The translations under genes and the position numbers were made by a program. This document shows, one piece after another, positions 25,062 to 36,916 of a DNA stretch of 64,000 nt (positions within the stretch are counted from its first letter, which is position 1; each line of letters begins with the position of its first letter). The stretch comes from Paramecium octaurelia. Lineage: Eukaryota; Ciliophora; Oligohymenophorea; Peniculida; Parameciidae. The stretch spans positions 429,212 through 493,211 of the forward strand of contig CAJJDP010000066.1 of NCBI GenBank assembly GCA_905182995.1, in the 5' to 3' direction. The notes beneath the pieces are model-generated. The model saw only the letters and a program-made list of their open reading frames with translations, had not been told where the DNA came from and ran no database searches.

Positions 25062-26245
25062 ATGGGGTAAACCTGTACAATGAACACTTGTTGTACGAAG
25101 GAAGAGATTTAAGCTTTAAAAAATTCAGGAAGATCTCTCGAAATCTAAACGAAAAAGTCGAAACATATTCATCAAATAAATAAGGACGAAGAAAGGGTGG
25201 AGGATAAAACACAAAAAAAGAAAAGTGATACAGTTTCTGATTTAATGGCATCCTCTCAGCATAGTAAGATGTCCATCAAGCAAATTGAAAAGAATCTTCC
25301 TATTCAAAATTAAGATGCAAATTAAAATCCTCTTATACAGAAGACTGTGGGAGTAGGAGAGAGAATTAAGTTACCAGTAACTATGATGAATTATCTAGGT
25401 TATGTTGTTACCGAATGGTGCGTAATATGAAGGTGAGTGGCTTGAAGGAAAGAGGGATGGATATGGAAAATAATCTTGGCCAGATGGATCCGTTTATGAA
25501 GGGGAATGGAAAGAAGATAAATCTTGCGGAAAGGTAAAATTGAATAAATATCATAGGGCAAACTCACACATGCAGATGGAGATGTATACGATGGGGATTG
25601 GGTGGATGATGCTGCAAATGGATTAGGGATTTATATCCATGTTAACGGAGCCAAATATCAAGGAGAAGTATAGGTTTTAACACATTAGTAAGTGGTTAAA
25701 TGATAGTTAACATGGAAGAGGAATAGAGATATGGCCAGATGGAGCTAGATATGAAGGAGATTATTAATTAGGTAAAAAGCACGGCAAAGGCAAGTTGAAT
25801 TTTGCTGATGGTTCTTGTTATCAAGGTAACTGTCATTTACAATTTAGGTGAATTTTATGATAACGAAATTCAAGGCTTTGGGAATTATCAATGGCCAGAT
25901 GGGAGATTGTATGCTGGAGACTGGATGAGAAATAAGATGCATGGTAAAGGTGAGATCAAGTGGCCAGACGGAAGACAATACAAAGGAGTATTTATAGTTA
26001 TAATAAATGAGGAATATGAAAACGATAAGAAACATGGCAAAGGAGTGTTCCTTTGGGAAGATGGAAGAAAATACATTGGAATTTGGCAGGGAGGTAAATA
26101 GCATGGTGTTGGAATTTATTATTCAAGTGATAATGTAATGAGAATAGGAGAGTGGGTGGAAGGAAAGAGAGTAAAATGGTATGATAAAGAGGAGATAAAC
26201 GAACTAGAAAGAAAGGGTATAATAGATGAACTTAGAAATTAATGA
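25062..26245 (+). CDS. MORN-repeat protein with N-terminal MGQTC lipidation motif
   Basis: About 340 residues. Introns of 22-25 nt inside and between the repeats restore the frame (after IKLP, CGKG, YQGE, CYQG and YKGG-like sites). The start at 25062 gives MGQTC: Gly2 followed by Cys5, a typical N-myristoylation plus palmitoylation arrangement. An upstream ATG at 25001 opens another frame that hits TGA. After a basic, Ser-rich linker come about eight MORN repeats ([54 protein letters not shown]). No kinase domain follows, so it is not a PIP5K. It is probably a membrane-bound scaffold (inference). Confidence 0.8.
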
Positions 26246-26275
26246 TTTCTATATATTTATATTTAACTACATTAC

Positions 26276-28030
26276 TCATTTGAACTTATTTAATAAAGTT
26301 TATATGTCAATACTTTTTCTATCAGTAGGATCAAAAATTTATTCTCTATTTTGTTTATGCTTTTTAGCTGCTTTAATGGGATTCCCAGCAAAGGCCTCTT
26401 CTAATCCAACTAACTCTGAAGTGGGGTCAGGCTTTTAGTTTAAGAGAAAACTCTTACATTATAATTTTGTTGAACTTATGCAGTTTAAGGTCGTTTTAAT
26501 TTTGACTTTTCAAGAGGCCTTTATTTGATAGATAAACTAAGTAATCTATTTTCATCAGGTTCTTCCAACATGTCTTTGTCTAATTAATATTTGACTTATT
26601 CCTCTAGGTTTTTCAATTCCTCTACATTTCCGAGCTTAATATATATTTCGAATATACATCAAATTTAGAGTGCATCATCTCTGCTATATCATAAAGCTAT
26701 TTGATTTGGCTATTCTCTGAAATTATCTAAGACTCTGTTGGTAAGTCATTATCATCAATATAGATTTCAGTGGCTGGTAACTTTTCATAGAGTTTATCCC
26801 TCAAATGATCATCTTTGATTAATGGGTTTGAACTAATAATCAATTATTGCAAATTCAAAGATTCTAAATAATCAATTTAGAATTCGTCAGCTAATTCATT
26901 ACCTTCAATATCCAAAATGGATATCTTTTCATGAAAGGCTAAGGGACTGATGTCTTTGATATTATTAAATGAACAATAAAACTCTACAAGATTTGGCATA
27001 CTCATAATTCCTAATAATTGTATAAGTTTAATAGTTATACCTGATATATCGGTTAATTTTGAATTGCTGATCCAAAGAATTGATAAATTCCTCAATTTAG
27101 TACCTAACAAACGTAATGATTCAATTTATGAATTATTCAGTTTAAGTTCTTGTAAATTTGATAAGTATTCTCCTAGCATATAAAGTGAATCATTCATAGT
27201 ATTGAATCTGAACTAAATGGATGTGATTTCATCAAACTAACTCTAGAATTAAGTTGTATATATATATGTACTTCATTTTTTTTTGTAATTTCTTATAAAG
27301 TATCAATATCCATAGTATCGTAAATCATGTCATCAACTTTTCTTTTGGCAATTTAAAATTAAAATACTGGTTCTGATATTTGAGATTCTTACTTCTTAGG
27401 TAAGGACAATTTCTTTGTTTCAACTTCTTATTCTTCTTTTTTGATTTCAATTTTTTTAGCATGTGATGTCAATGAAGATCTTCTCAGTATTGAAGGCTTT
27501 GCTACAAGGGAATTATTAAGACTTGATTCTTAATTCTGTACGATAGACTTCTCTTCATCTTATTATTACTATTTGGCAGATGAGAGTCTTTTTAATGCAA
27601 AAATTGGAGGTTTTTGTTCTTTTGGTTCAATTTATAATTATTCAGTATTCTTTTACATCTTCTTAATCATTAAAGGCCTTGCTGGCTAAGCTGATGTAAT
27701 TCTGTTTGTTATAATTGATTGTTTTAGTTAGGAAATCTTGCTTTAATCCAATAATTTGGAAGTATTAAGAGAGGAAGGAGGTTTAGATGAATTTGGCGTG
27801 GCTGTCTCCTTATAAAAGTTGGATGTGGCAGTAGACATAGCATCTAGTTTGCTTTTCTTCATATTTTCTTGCCGATCTCCAACTTGTCTTACTCTAAAGT
27901 TTCCCTTGTAATCATCACTTATGAATTCCTCCGGTGCAACCTTCCTATTTTTCTCTTCTTGGTATTTAAGAACAAAACTTTGAGCCAAAGACTCATCTAG
28001 TCTTTCTAATAATTTTTAGTTTAATTTCAT
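26276..28030 (-). CDS. LRRC56: LRRC56 (ODA8) homologue, outer dynein arm assembly/transport
   Basis: Introns of 29 nt (after TKKNE) and 30 nt (after KLTDISG) are clear. The N-terminal ~250 residues are polar and probably disordered. The leucine-rich repeats then follow the LRRC56 pattern: LGEYLSNLQELKLNNSQIES, LGTKLRNLSILWISNSKLTD, MPNLVEFYCSFNNIKDISPL, ISILDIEGNELADEF. After a helical segment comes SELVGLEEAFAGNPIKAAKK, resembling the conserved post-LRR motif of LRRC56. Chlamydomonas ODA8 and human LRRC56 act in maturation or intraflagellar transport of outer dynein arms, so a ciliary role is inferred. Its neighbours (RJL, MORN proteins) fit a ciliary theme. Confidence 0.8.
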
Positions 28031-28096
28031 TCAAATTTTTATTATTCACTTAAACAAGTTTCATTTATATAATTATTTTATTAACTGACACACTAG

Positions 28097-29260
28097 ATGA
28101 GTTAATTAACATCAAACAAAGGAAATATCTATGACGAAAATGCAATGAGTGATGAAAAAGGGAAGATAAAATCGCAAACCTTATAAGTGTATGTATCACC
28201 AAATGAATAACCAACACTATTGAGCTAGAATTTTGTGTATGATGGATTTAATACTCCAAAAGTATGAATCAAATTCTACTATTCAGATTCCGTGTTTGTA
28301 TCATAAAGGAAATATATTAACTAATTTTTGTTCATGCATTTAGTGCTTACTACCATTATGTCCTTAATGTGTAGAAGAGCACATCAAAAAACATAAGATT
28401 GAATAGACCTCCAATAAAATTGAATGTCTGGAGAATGTCTTAAATACTGTTTATAAAGATATTGTTTAAGAAAGTTTAAATATTATCCTAACCTAATTAG
28501 CTAATTTCTTTGCCAAAAGTTATTTTGATTTGAAAAACAATGTTGATAGCATGGCTTATGCAACAGATAATACTATTAATAAATTACTCGACATTTAAAA
28601 TCGTATCATCAGAGTTGTAGAACAATTCTTTAAGTCGTTGATCAATGATGTGCAAAATAAACAAAAAAAGAATTAATAAAATCAAGAGAAGGATGCTGAA
28701 TCACTCAAACAGTTGGTATTCATTGCATATGACTTTATAGGTATAATAAAGATGGTCATCTCACGTAACCTTTTTGGAAACATTGAATTCTGAAAATAGT
28801 ATGACATCAGTTATTCAATTCTACGGAACATCCTTACTTGAAGACAATGAGAAGTACTTCAATATCTTGGATGAATACTCAAACAGATTTGAGTAGGTTA
28901 CATCAGATATCATTTTCCATTAAGAAAAAGCGTAATTCATAATGAATATCATCATATAGAATAGAAATTGCTGCCCATCTAAGTCACATTGTCAAAATTA
29001 GACATAATGATGTACCTGAATTTATTAAAATCCACACTCTACCAAGTCCAAATATATCAGATGCTGTTTCCTTCCACTCTAAGACACCTAGTCATATCAA
29101 ACCATCACAACCCCTATATCCATCTATCTAGTAGCCTGCATTCAGTCCCCCCTAACATGTGATTACAGGAGCCACTAGAATACTTGATAGTGGTACATTT
29201 TACACAGACAAACGATATACAGACTCATTGAATAGGCTTCCATAGTATTAAATGAGATGA
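28097..29260 (+). CDS. B-box-like zinc-binding coiled-coil protein
   Basis: About 360 residues. Introns of 25 nt (after FNTPK), 25 nt (after KQL) and 28 nt (after QEKA) are inferred. Near residue 55 is a cysteine/histidine cluster: CLYHKGNILTNFCSCIQCLL, then CPQCVEEHIKKH. This is the spacing of a B-box-type zinc finger. A long helical region with coiled-coil character follows (residues ~90-290), then a Pro/Ser-rich tail with polar repeats (SPPQHVITGATRILD). There is no RING or SPRY domain. B-box proteins of ciliates are numerous and mostly uncharacterised; this one may bind ubiquitin-pathway or cytoskeletal partners (inference). Confidence 0.7.
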
Positions 29261-29390
29261 TGATATTTTTACATGTAACATAAGACTTTACTTATTTGCA
29301 TTTAATTAATAATTGGATGAATATGCAGAATTATTAAAAATAATATCTAAATAATTTTAAGAAGAAAATTTTGCTACTCCAAATTGGTTA

Positions 29391-30891
29391 ATGAAATAAA
29401 GCTGTCTCTTAATGATTCACCAAAAAAAACAATTCACTATTTTTGAAGATTAATCTCAAAGTGATTAAATTTTGATGAGAATACTATCAAATAGAATATT
29501 TAATCTTTAAAATATTAGCAAAATAAAACTAAGAATTCTAATCAAATTTATAGAATTAGATCACTAAGTTTACAATGACCTAGGAATGGAATAAATATGA
29601 TTAGTAAGCTAAATATGATTTTATTAACCATAAATTATTTATTTTTCTTAATAAAACTAAAAAGATGAGTAATGATACCTATCAAAAAATGGACCTTTTG
29701 ATAGACTCGCACATCTAATAAAATGAAAAGGGAACCCCTAATAACTAAAGCCTTAGAAATAGCTTTATAGATTATGTGTTAAAATCAAATGAAAAGAATT
29801 AATCAATTCCAATTATTAATTATTTCAATGATTAAAGATTCCAGGATGCAGAATATGAAGTCACACCAAGAAAAGATTTTGAAAACAGAGGACTTGATAA
29901 TCAGCAGTTAATTTTTAGGTCTGAAAAACAATATAACTAATAAAAGGATAAATATTTTCATTCTCCTTCAAAATAATAGGGTGATCAAAAACATAAGCAA
30001 TAAATTAAAGATAATGATGAGGAGACAGATTTACAAGAGTAAAGAAAATAGAAAATAAGAGAGTTAGAACAAAAAATACAACAAGCTCAAAGGAAGATTG
30101 ATGGGAAAGATGGATAAATATAAGCAAATTAAGAAATAATCACTAATTTTGAAAGTTTTATATTAAAGGATTACAATCCTGAAGAATTCGAGAAAATCAT
30201 ATTGTCTGAAAGTAATTTCGTAACAGATAATATATTGATAAATAATCTTATATCAAAATTGAGATCATTTTTATCCGAATTTTAAAACTCAATTATTGAT
30301 TTGATAAATAAGGTTGATGACAAAATAAAAGTAGATAAAGATGGTGAAGGGAAAGATTTTCAATAAAATTTGCATTTATTAACTAAAGAATTCCAAAAAT
30401 TTGCAGAGAAGCAATCAAAAAATGACATCTCTGATAATACCAATACCAATACTCTTCAAGAAATTAGCGAAATTGAATTAAATTTGCTTGTTTCAAATAT
30501 AATTACTTAGACAAAGTAGTTAAGAGATATTATATAAAAAAATTGTTGTCTATTAATCAAATTTAATTGTGACATGTATAATGGTTTATAGGGAATGTCT
30601 AAAAGTATTAAACAACTTGAATAAATTCAAAGTATAACAAATTCTGTGAAATTACAAACATAATACTTCTAATCAATTATTAATGATCAAATTAATCTAT
30701 AAATAACATCTGATGACAATGATCACATATTGTTATTAGATTTATTGAAACAACTAATACATAAATAAGAATAAGCTTTCTAATTTTAACAATTCTTTGC
30801 AGAGTCTTTATTTAAAAGAATCGATCTTGTTCATTAAAGTGAAGACAACTTAAGAGAAGATATGGCCAAAAGGCTTCAAAGTTTCAAATGA
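29391..30891 (+). CDS. Coiled-coil, Gln-rich hypothetical protein
   Basis: From about 29570 a single exon runs to the TGA at 30889 with no break. The 5' part is less certain: a 19-nt intron near 29458-29476 joins the ATG at 29391 to the main frame, and an additional upstream exon is possible. The protein is about 490 residues, strongly charged, with heptad-like stretches (LQEQRKQKIRELEQKIQQAQ) and several long helices toward the C-terminus. No membrane span, signal or catalytic motif is seen. I do not recognise a family. Confidence 0.6.
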
Positions 30892-30940
30892 ATTACTATA
30901 TTTTTATATTTTGAATCCGAATCTCTTATATATATTCTAA

Positions 30941-31708
30941 ATGTAGAGTTTCATTTTTTTTAATTAAAATTTTCAAATTACTTGTTAAAATTCTGAAAAT
31001 GTTTAATTGTTAGGAATTCAAGTTAAGATACAGGCAATAATTTCTAAAATTAATTTAAGATGGCAACAAAAAGGAATAGTCTTAGATTATCTTTAAGATC
31101 GTATGAAATTTTTGAGTTGTTCTTTAATGCATCTTTTAGAATTAAAGCACAAGAGTATGATCAAACTTGCATATTTGACTATTTATCCAAAGACCGTAAA
31201 ATAAAAGCAATAGCTATTATTAAGTTCATTCTTTTATGAAAGGTTGCATATTAGAAAGAATATCAAGATCAAAAGTGAACTATTAAACTTAAATTTAAAA
31301 AGGAATAAATTATGTAAAGTCTACTTAACATTAAATCTATTAATTAACTTAATAGAGGTTCAAAACAATAAGAAAAGTATTCTAAATCTGTTTGTCTGCT
31401 ACTCCTATATCGCCAAGAATCGTTTGCTTGCATGAGCAAGATTAAAACTAATTTTTTCAAGAATTTATTAAAGAAAGAATAAATACTTAGGCCCTAAATA
31501 TAATGAATAAATCATCCTCCTTACCAATTTGTTGAATAGTTAGAACTTATATTAGAAAGAAAATGGTGATGTTCAAACTGTAGCCAGATGTAGTAAGTGT
31601 CGAGTTTACGATTTTTTCTAATTTTTTTAAAAATATGAATAAGGGAAATAAATGATGATTTAAAATATAAGTTATCATAATTTATTAAACTATTAACAAT
31701 TAAATTGA
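30941..31708 (+). pseudogene. Interrupted open frame, possible decaying gene
   Basis: From the ATG at 30941 the frame is open for 164 codons (contains LRWQQKGIVLDYLQDRMKF and KSMIKLAYLTIYPKTV) to a TGA at 31433. The same frame then stays open for another 90 codons (contains EQIILLTNLLNSQNLYQ and a CSKC) to the TGA at 31706. A 19-nt GTTTGC..AAG intron across the TGA would shift the frame and soon hit another TGA. It may be a pseudogene, a gene with an unrecognised intron, or two genes. Confidence 0.4.
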
Positions 31709-31902
31709 TATATATTTATGCATCTAATAAATCCGATCATAATTAATAGAATTATTTTTTTGCAAAATTGTAAAATATTCTCTTCTAGATTAACATTAGA
31801 AAGTTGTTGCTAGAATTTAATTGACTAATAACCTAAGCGATCTTGTTCAACAATATACTGAATGGAATTGAAATAATATGAAATTTAACAAATAATTTGA
31901 AA

Positions 31903-32307
31903 TCAAAATTTGTAATCTTCTTTTATTGTTCCTTCATTAGCGTAGTTTAGTGGTTGAGTGCATTTTCTCTTGCTTTACATTCTTTCTTTTATTTCTTATT
32001 GACTTGGAAATGATAATTCTTGAAGGATTTTAGTTAATGACAAATCAAAATTTTGTGTTAAGTATGCGCTGCATTTGTTGCATGCGAGGGGTGGTTGTTG
32101 TTTAATCTCATCGAAAATAGAATTAAATCTTTTGGTTTGAGAATTGAGATTTTACAATTATTGAGTAAGATTGGTGAGATTGTGTTGTGGATTGTTGGTC
32201 TGATAGTCTTGAGGATTTAGATCGCTCAATTATTGTTTCAATAATTTGAGTTATTCTTTATGTATTGATTTGGTCAGCCTATATTTGGAGATGGAATGTG
32301 TTGCCAT
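31903..32307 (-). CDS. Small conserved-looking protein with one CxxC
   Basis: Single exon, 134 residues, from the ATG at 32307 to the TGA at 31905-31903. The N-terminal two thirds are helical and Gln/Asn-rich (EQLKLLKQQLSDLNPQDY). The centre carries ACNKCSAYLTQ, a single CxxC that could form half of a zinc site. The C-terminus is basic. There is no signal peptide or membrane span. The family is not recognised. A tRNA-like D-arm string on the opposite strand near 31933-31967 falls within this coding sequence and is probably coincidental. Confidence 0.6.
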
Positions 32308-32409
32308 TATTTTGTATTTTTAGTGTTTTTCTATTTTAATTTAAATGTGAAATTGTGTTCAATTGTAGATTTGAATTGCATAAAATTAGATGAGGCTTAT
32401 TAAAATGTA

Positions 32410-32547
32410 ATGGAGGAGAATAACAGCTAAGATTTTGGACAAATTGAAATAGAGTGTAAAGTTATACACAATTTTGATGATAAAGTTAATAAGAAATAAA
32501 TAATAATTATGATATCTAAAAGTAGCATATCAGGTTGTGTAAATTGA
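32410..32547 (+). CDS. Possible short exon or gene
   Basis: Forty-five codons from the ATG at 32410 (MEENNSQDFGQIEIECKVIH) to the TGA at 32545. The frame is also open upstream without a start, so it could be the last exon of a short gene or a remnant. The rest of 32308-32691 shows nothing recognisable. Confidence 0.25.
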
Positions 32548-32691
32548 TATGAATGATAATTTTGGTTGTGTGCTTTTGTTTGAATATTTATAAATAAGAT
32601 ACTTCTTAAAAAAAAGGATACTGAGTACAGGTATGTAAGTGATAAGTTGATTTGCTAATTTTGATTACATATTTTTAATTGACAAAAAGAA

Positions 32692-34221
32692 ATGTTTGTC
32701 GACTTATGGTTAAACTTCTGTTGTGCCAGACAGTCAAAACAGGAAGCCTAAGATCAGCCGTTAAGCACGTGTGAGGATTCTAATAAACCAATGCTAGATA
32801 CAGGGTAAGCATATGTGCCATCTCCTGCTGCGCAGAAAGCGCTGCAATCAACTTCGCAGGAATTATGGCAGAAGTTATAGGAAGCGTAGGAGAAGAGGCA
32901 ACAATCCTAGTAAACATAATAGCAGAACCACTTTTAGAGTATGATAAATAAAGGAGCAGAAAAAACATCAGTTGAAATGGAAGGTATGTTGACAATTACT
33001 ATTAAGAGTGGAATCTGTTGAAGGGTTTCTCTCGTTGTCTGGAATCCAATATGATGGCTAGTTGGGAAGCATAAGAACAATCAAGATAAAAATATATATT
33101 AAATGAATTGGCTTAGTTCTCAATGTTGGCAAAGGCTGTCTGCTCCAACAATGGAGTTTATTAAGGTAGTAATCCATGCAGTCAACCAACAGCTGATTAG
33201 CAGATAATGACAGGACAATCTCACTAGTAAGATATCATTTAAACATTAGGTAAAATAATCTAGCTTAAACTACATTATTGTAAGTGGTAGAGGAGTCCCC
33301 AAAAAGATAGGATATGACCAGGTAAGAAATCTGCATTACACCTTAGATCATAAAACCAAGTGTCCTTAGAAGCAGAAAAAATTAAGAAAAAACAAATCCA
33401 AAAAGAAAAAAGGTCAAGGAATACCACTCGCAGAGGATCAATTATGCAGGACGAATAAAAATAAGAAGCCAACTGTACTAAACTTTGGGATAAAAATGAG
33501 GATGCAATTTTGAAATAGGCCTACATTAACTTCAATGGAAATTGGAGAAGCATAGCAGAATAATTGCCAGGAAGAAATATGAATTAGTGTTCAGAAAGAT
33601 GGAGAAGTTTGAAACCTTAAGAAGTAGATCATATTATTTATTTGAAGAATAAAAAGAAGAAGAGATGGGAGTTTGAGGATGATTAGTTAATTATCTAACT
33701 TGTTAAATAATACGATTAAAATTGGGCAGAAATAGCCAAACATTTACCAGGTAAAAGTAGTAGCCAAATAAGGGAAAGGTATCTAAATAAATTGGATCCA
33801 TCAGTCAATATGAATCCTTGGAGCAAAAAAGAAGATGAGATCGTTTTGAAAATTTTCAAAGAACAAGGACCTAAGTGGAGTGTCGCTTAAAAATAATTGA
33901 AAGGAAGAACAGTAATCATACAATTTATAGCGATTAGGTAGAGAATATAAGAAACAGATTTTATTCTCACATAGGAAGATTATTAATGTTTCGGTAGGAA
34001 CCATAATTAATGAATTTAAATGATGGTGACATTAATGACCATGAAAATACATTGTATCAGGATGATGAACCCCTTAAATAAACTTAATCAATGGACTAAA
34101 GTTCTTCGGTAATCAGTTTAGAGTTATTTAGATCACTATTTCATCCAACTTGGATTCTTTAATTGATGACTTATTGGCAGATGAGTTTGAACTAAGTGAA
34201 AATGGTCTGTTTAAAATTTGA
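32692..34221 (+). CDS. Three-repeat Myb-type DNA-binding protein
   Basis: About 460 residues. Introns of 23 nt (near 32978), 35 nt (33251, ending TAAG), 25 nt (after QDMTR), 26 nt (after KGRT) and 23 nt (after SSS near 34111) restore the frame. Three Myb/SANT repeats lie in a row: LWDKNEDAILKQAYINFNGN, RWEFEDDQLIIQLVKQYDQN and PWSKKEDEIVLKIFKEQGPK. Each is followed by its recognition helix (QCSERWRSL, QIRERYLNKL, NIRNRFYSHI). The N-terminal half is Gln-rich. The acidic C-terminus (LDSLIDDLLADEFELSE) could be an activation or partner-binding segment. It is probably a nuclear transcription regulator similar to animal/plant R1R2R3 Myb. The N-terminal start is less certain than the Myb core. Confidence 0.8.
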
Positions 34222-34234
34222 TATTATTTTTATA

Positions 34235-35206
34235 ATGGGAAATTAATGTAACCATGCTGAAATCAATGATAATGAGTTCAAATCTGTTTAAATTGAAGAT
34301 GAGTCCGACTCATTTTTGGTCTACAAATTTGATCCCAAAATTCATTTTCTTAATTCCTCTGATTTAGGAAAGTTTCAATCTCTTGATTCACTAAACAGTA
34401 CAAAATCACAATTTCATGACAGAGTCAAAAAGGTCCCTTTCAATCTTAAATTACATCGTAAAAGAACGTTGCATTACGAAAGTATCCATGATTCTCAAGC
34501 CTAATCTCCAACAGCCTAAGTCACTGAGTATTTTGAATACCCAAACGGTGTTTATCAAGGTTAATTAATGGATGGTAAGAGGGAGGGACAAGGTTAGTTT
34601 TTTTATCATGATGGATCATATTTCAAAGGCACTTGGAAAAACGACATGGCAAACGGTTAAGGCAAAATAAAGTTTTAGGAAGGAGAATAATATGAAGGAG
34701 AGTTCAAAAACGATTAACAACATGGTTTTGGCAAGTACATATCAAACTAATTGAAATACGAAGGATAATGGAAGGAAAATCTTCCTTCTGGACATGGAAT
34801 TGAGATTTATAACAAATATTATTTTTATGAAGGAGATTTTTAGAATGGAATGAAGCATGGGAAAGGCAAGATTTAATGGTACAAGGATGACTCAAGGTAT
34901 GAGGGCGAGTTTTCTGAGAATTAAATAAATGGATAAGGCACTTACTATTTTGGAGATGGTGAGATTTATGAAGGCGAATTTAAAGATGGGTACATGCATG
35001 GATTTGGAAGATTTATGTGGCCAAATGGTAATAAATACGAGGGGAATTATAATATGGGGAGAAAGCAAGGTTTTGGGATATTCACTTCTAAAGACAAAGT
35101 GTATAGTGGAGAATGGTATGACGGAGTGTATCATGGGTATGGTAAATTAGAAAACAAGGATAAAGTGATAGAGGGATATTGGGAAAATGGTGTTTTTATA
35201 AAATGA
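34235..35206 (+). CDS. MORN-repeat protein with N-terminal MGNQC lipidation motif
   Basis: Single exon, 323 residues. The start at 34235 gives MGNQC, with Gly2 and Cys5 arranged for N-myristoylation and S-acylation. About 90 polar residues are followed by eight to nine MORN repeats running to the C-terminus (YPNGVYQGQLMDGKREGQG, YHDGSYFKGTWKNDMANGQG, FGDGEIYEGEF, WPNGNKYEGNYNMGRKQGFG), ending in EGYWENGVFIK. There is no other domain. It starts 14 bp after the Myb stop. The architecture closely matches the protein at 25062-26245, but without its introns. Confidence 0.85.
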
Positions 35207-35388
35207 ATTTTTCCTCGTTTACTTTTTATATGATTTAATCATAAATGCTGATTTTATAAAGTCTACAGTTGTGTGTTGACAGCACGGTGTTATATGTCAA
35301 TAATGGTTGATAGTAATTATTTTTAGAAATATATGTATTGAATGCAAATTATTTCTGCACATATTAATGAAATATAAATTAAAAACGG

Positions 35389-36672
35389 ATGAAACGAATT
35401 GTATTGTTAGCATATTTGTGCATATACACATTTGCGACTGATTCTGTCAAAGATTTTGAATTCCTGACTCAAAGCGATTATGGAAAAAAAGTTTTAAAAG
35501 AATAATAGCTAGTTCTGAAATCTAGTTAAAGTAATTATATATAAATAATATTCAAGATCCTGTCGATTTGATAATTAATCTGAATCATTTTGAATCTGAG
35601 CTTGTGATGGATAGTGAAAAGACAATGAAAGAGTATTAGACTGTCTATACAAGCAGTATTAATTTTCAAAATTTATAAATTAGATATTGAGAGAAAGTAA
35701 GCATTGAAATAAAAGATCTTCCTATCAAAATATTAATTGTAAAATGTTGGTGAAGAACTTACAATTGTCACAAAAGAAAAAGAATTTTCAGAAAAAATAT
35801 TTGAGGAAAGAAAAAGATTATTAACAGAAGAGAATAAATTTGTACCTTAAATGCAAGCTATTCGTAATGATGAAGTAAATTAACCCAATTTTATGCTAGA
35901 TTGATAAACTCTAAAACTTAAAAAAAGAAATAAACCAAACCTCAAAAGTCATTAATTCATTTTTATAACAATTTCAAGGCCTAGCTCATTTCTTAGCCAA
36001 AAAACCAGATCTGAGCGAATCCCCAGCATTCTTAGCTAATAATAAGTAGAATGATGAATTGAATAAGTTTAAAGCGATGTGCAATGACATTAGAAATGAA
36101 TTGGACACTGTAGTTATCGATAACCCTTATACCTTAGTGTTATGTATATGTATAATTTAACAATCAAGTTTCCTTAAAGCCATTACTGGCACCTGAGAAT
36201 GCTCATTTAATTGAAGAGGTTCCTCAATTGCTAAAAACATTACAACTCGCTTTAGAATCAAGTTCAGAAGAGATCGAAGCTGTCAGTAATGAGAGATAAG
36301 AATTGTTTAATATTGAAAGAAATGAACTTAAAAAAGATGTTGATAAAAGATCTGCTGAGGTAAAAGAATAATTTATTATTATTTAGTGTGACTAAATTAA
36401 ATAAATATTTGAAAGATCCTCTGTCGATTTAGAAAAATTAACAAATTAATAGGCAGAATTGAAAAAAAAGATTGCTTAGTTGTAGACAGAACAGGAACAA
36501 TTGCAATCCGATATGGAAGGATAATAAGTATTGAAATTGATTTATCAAATAGAGAGAATACAGAAATAAACTAAAAAATAATTTAGCTAACTTAGGTTTA
36601 ATTAGGAAAATTAAATACTTATTGAGTTAAAACAATAAAGGCTATTTGCAATTCATTAAGAATTAAAAATGA
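35389..36672 (+). CDS. Secreted coiled-coil protein, probably trichocyst matrix-like
   Basis: Several introns are inferred (26 nt after KSSQ, 28 nt after YTS, 25 nt after RNDE, one or two near 36110-36175, 27 nt after RSAE, 25 nt near 36526). The spliced product of about 350 residues begins with a signal peptide (MKRIVLLAYLCIYTFA). It continues as almost pure heptad-type coiled coil (EKEFSEKIFEERKRLLTEEN; LTNQQAELKKKIAQLQTEQE). Signal peptide plus long alpha-helical segments and few cysteines is the hallmark of trichocyst matrix proteins, which crystallise in the defensive secretory granules of Paramecium. The match is by type of sequence, not by a named paralogue. Confidence 0.6.
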
Positions 36673-36916
36673 GGAGCATTTATATGTTTGTTTTAATCTA
36701 TATATTTATATCATAATTAAAATTGCTTCTTTTTATTAAATATAAATTATGAATTTTCATTCTTATTATAGATTTACTGTAATCACAATATGAGTTTAAT
36801 TGAAATTATGCAACATCATAATAACCCATCATTATAATCTATATGATAAAAAGATTATTGATATCTGAGTTATTATTATATAAATTTGCAAATTAAAATA
36901 TCATTACAAATTATAT

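Noticed and set aside
31933..31967. tRNA-like D-arm string (GCGTAGTTTAGTGGTTGAG)
   Set aside because: No anticodon stem or T arm follows, and it lies inside a coding sequence on the other strand.
33290..33330. In-frame TGA inside the Myb gene suggesting a pseudogene
   Set aside because: Two introns (35 and 25 nt) remove the TGA and give one continuous frame into the Myb repeats.
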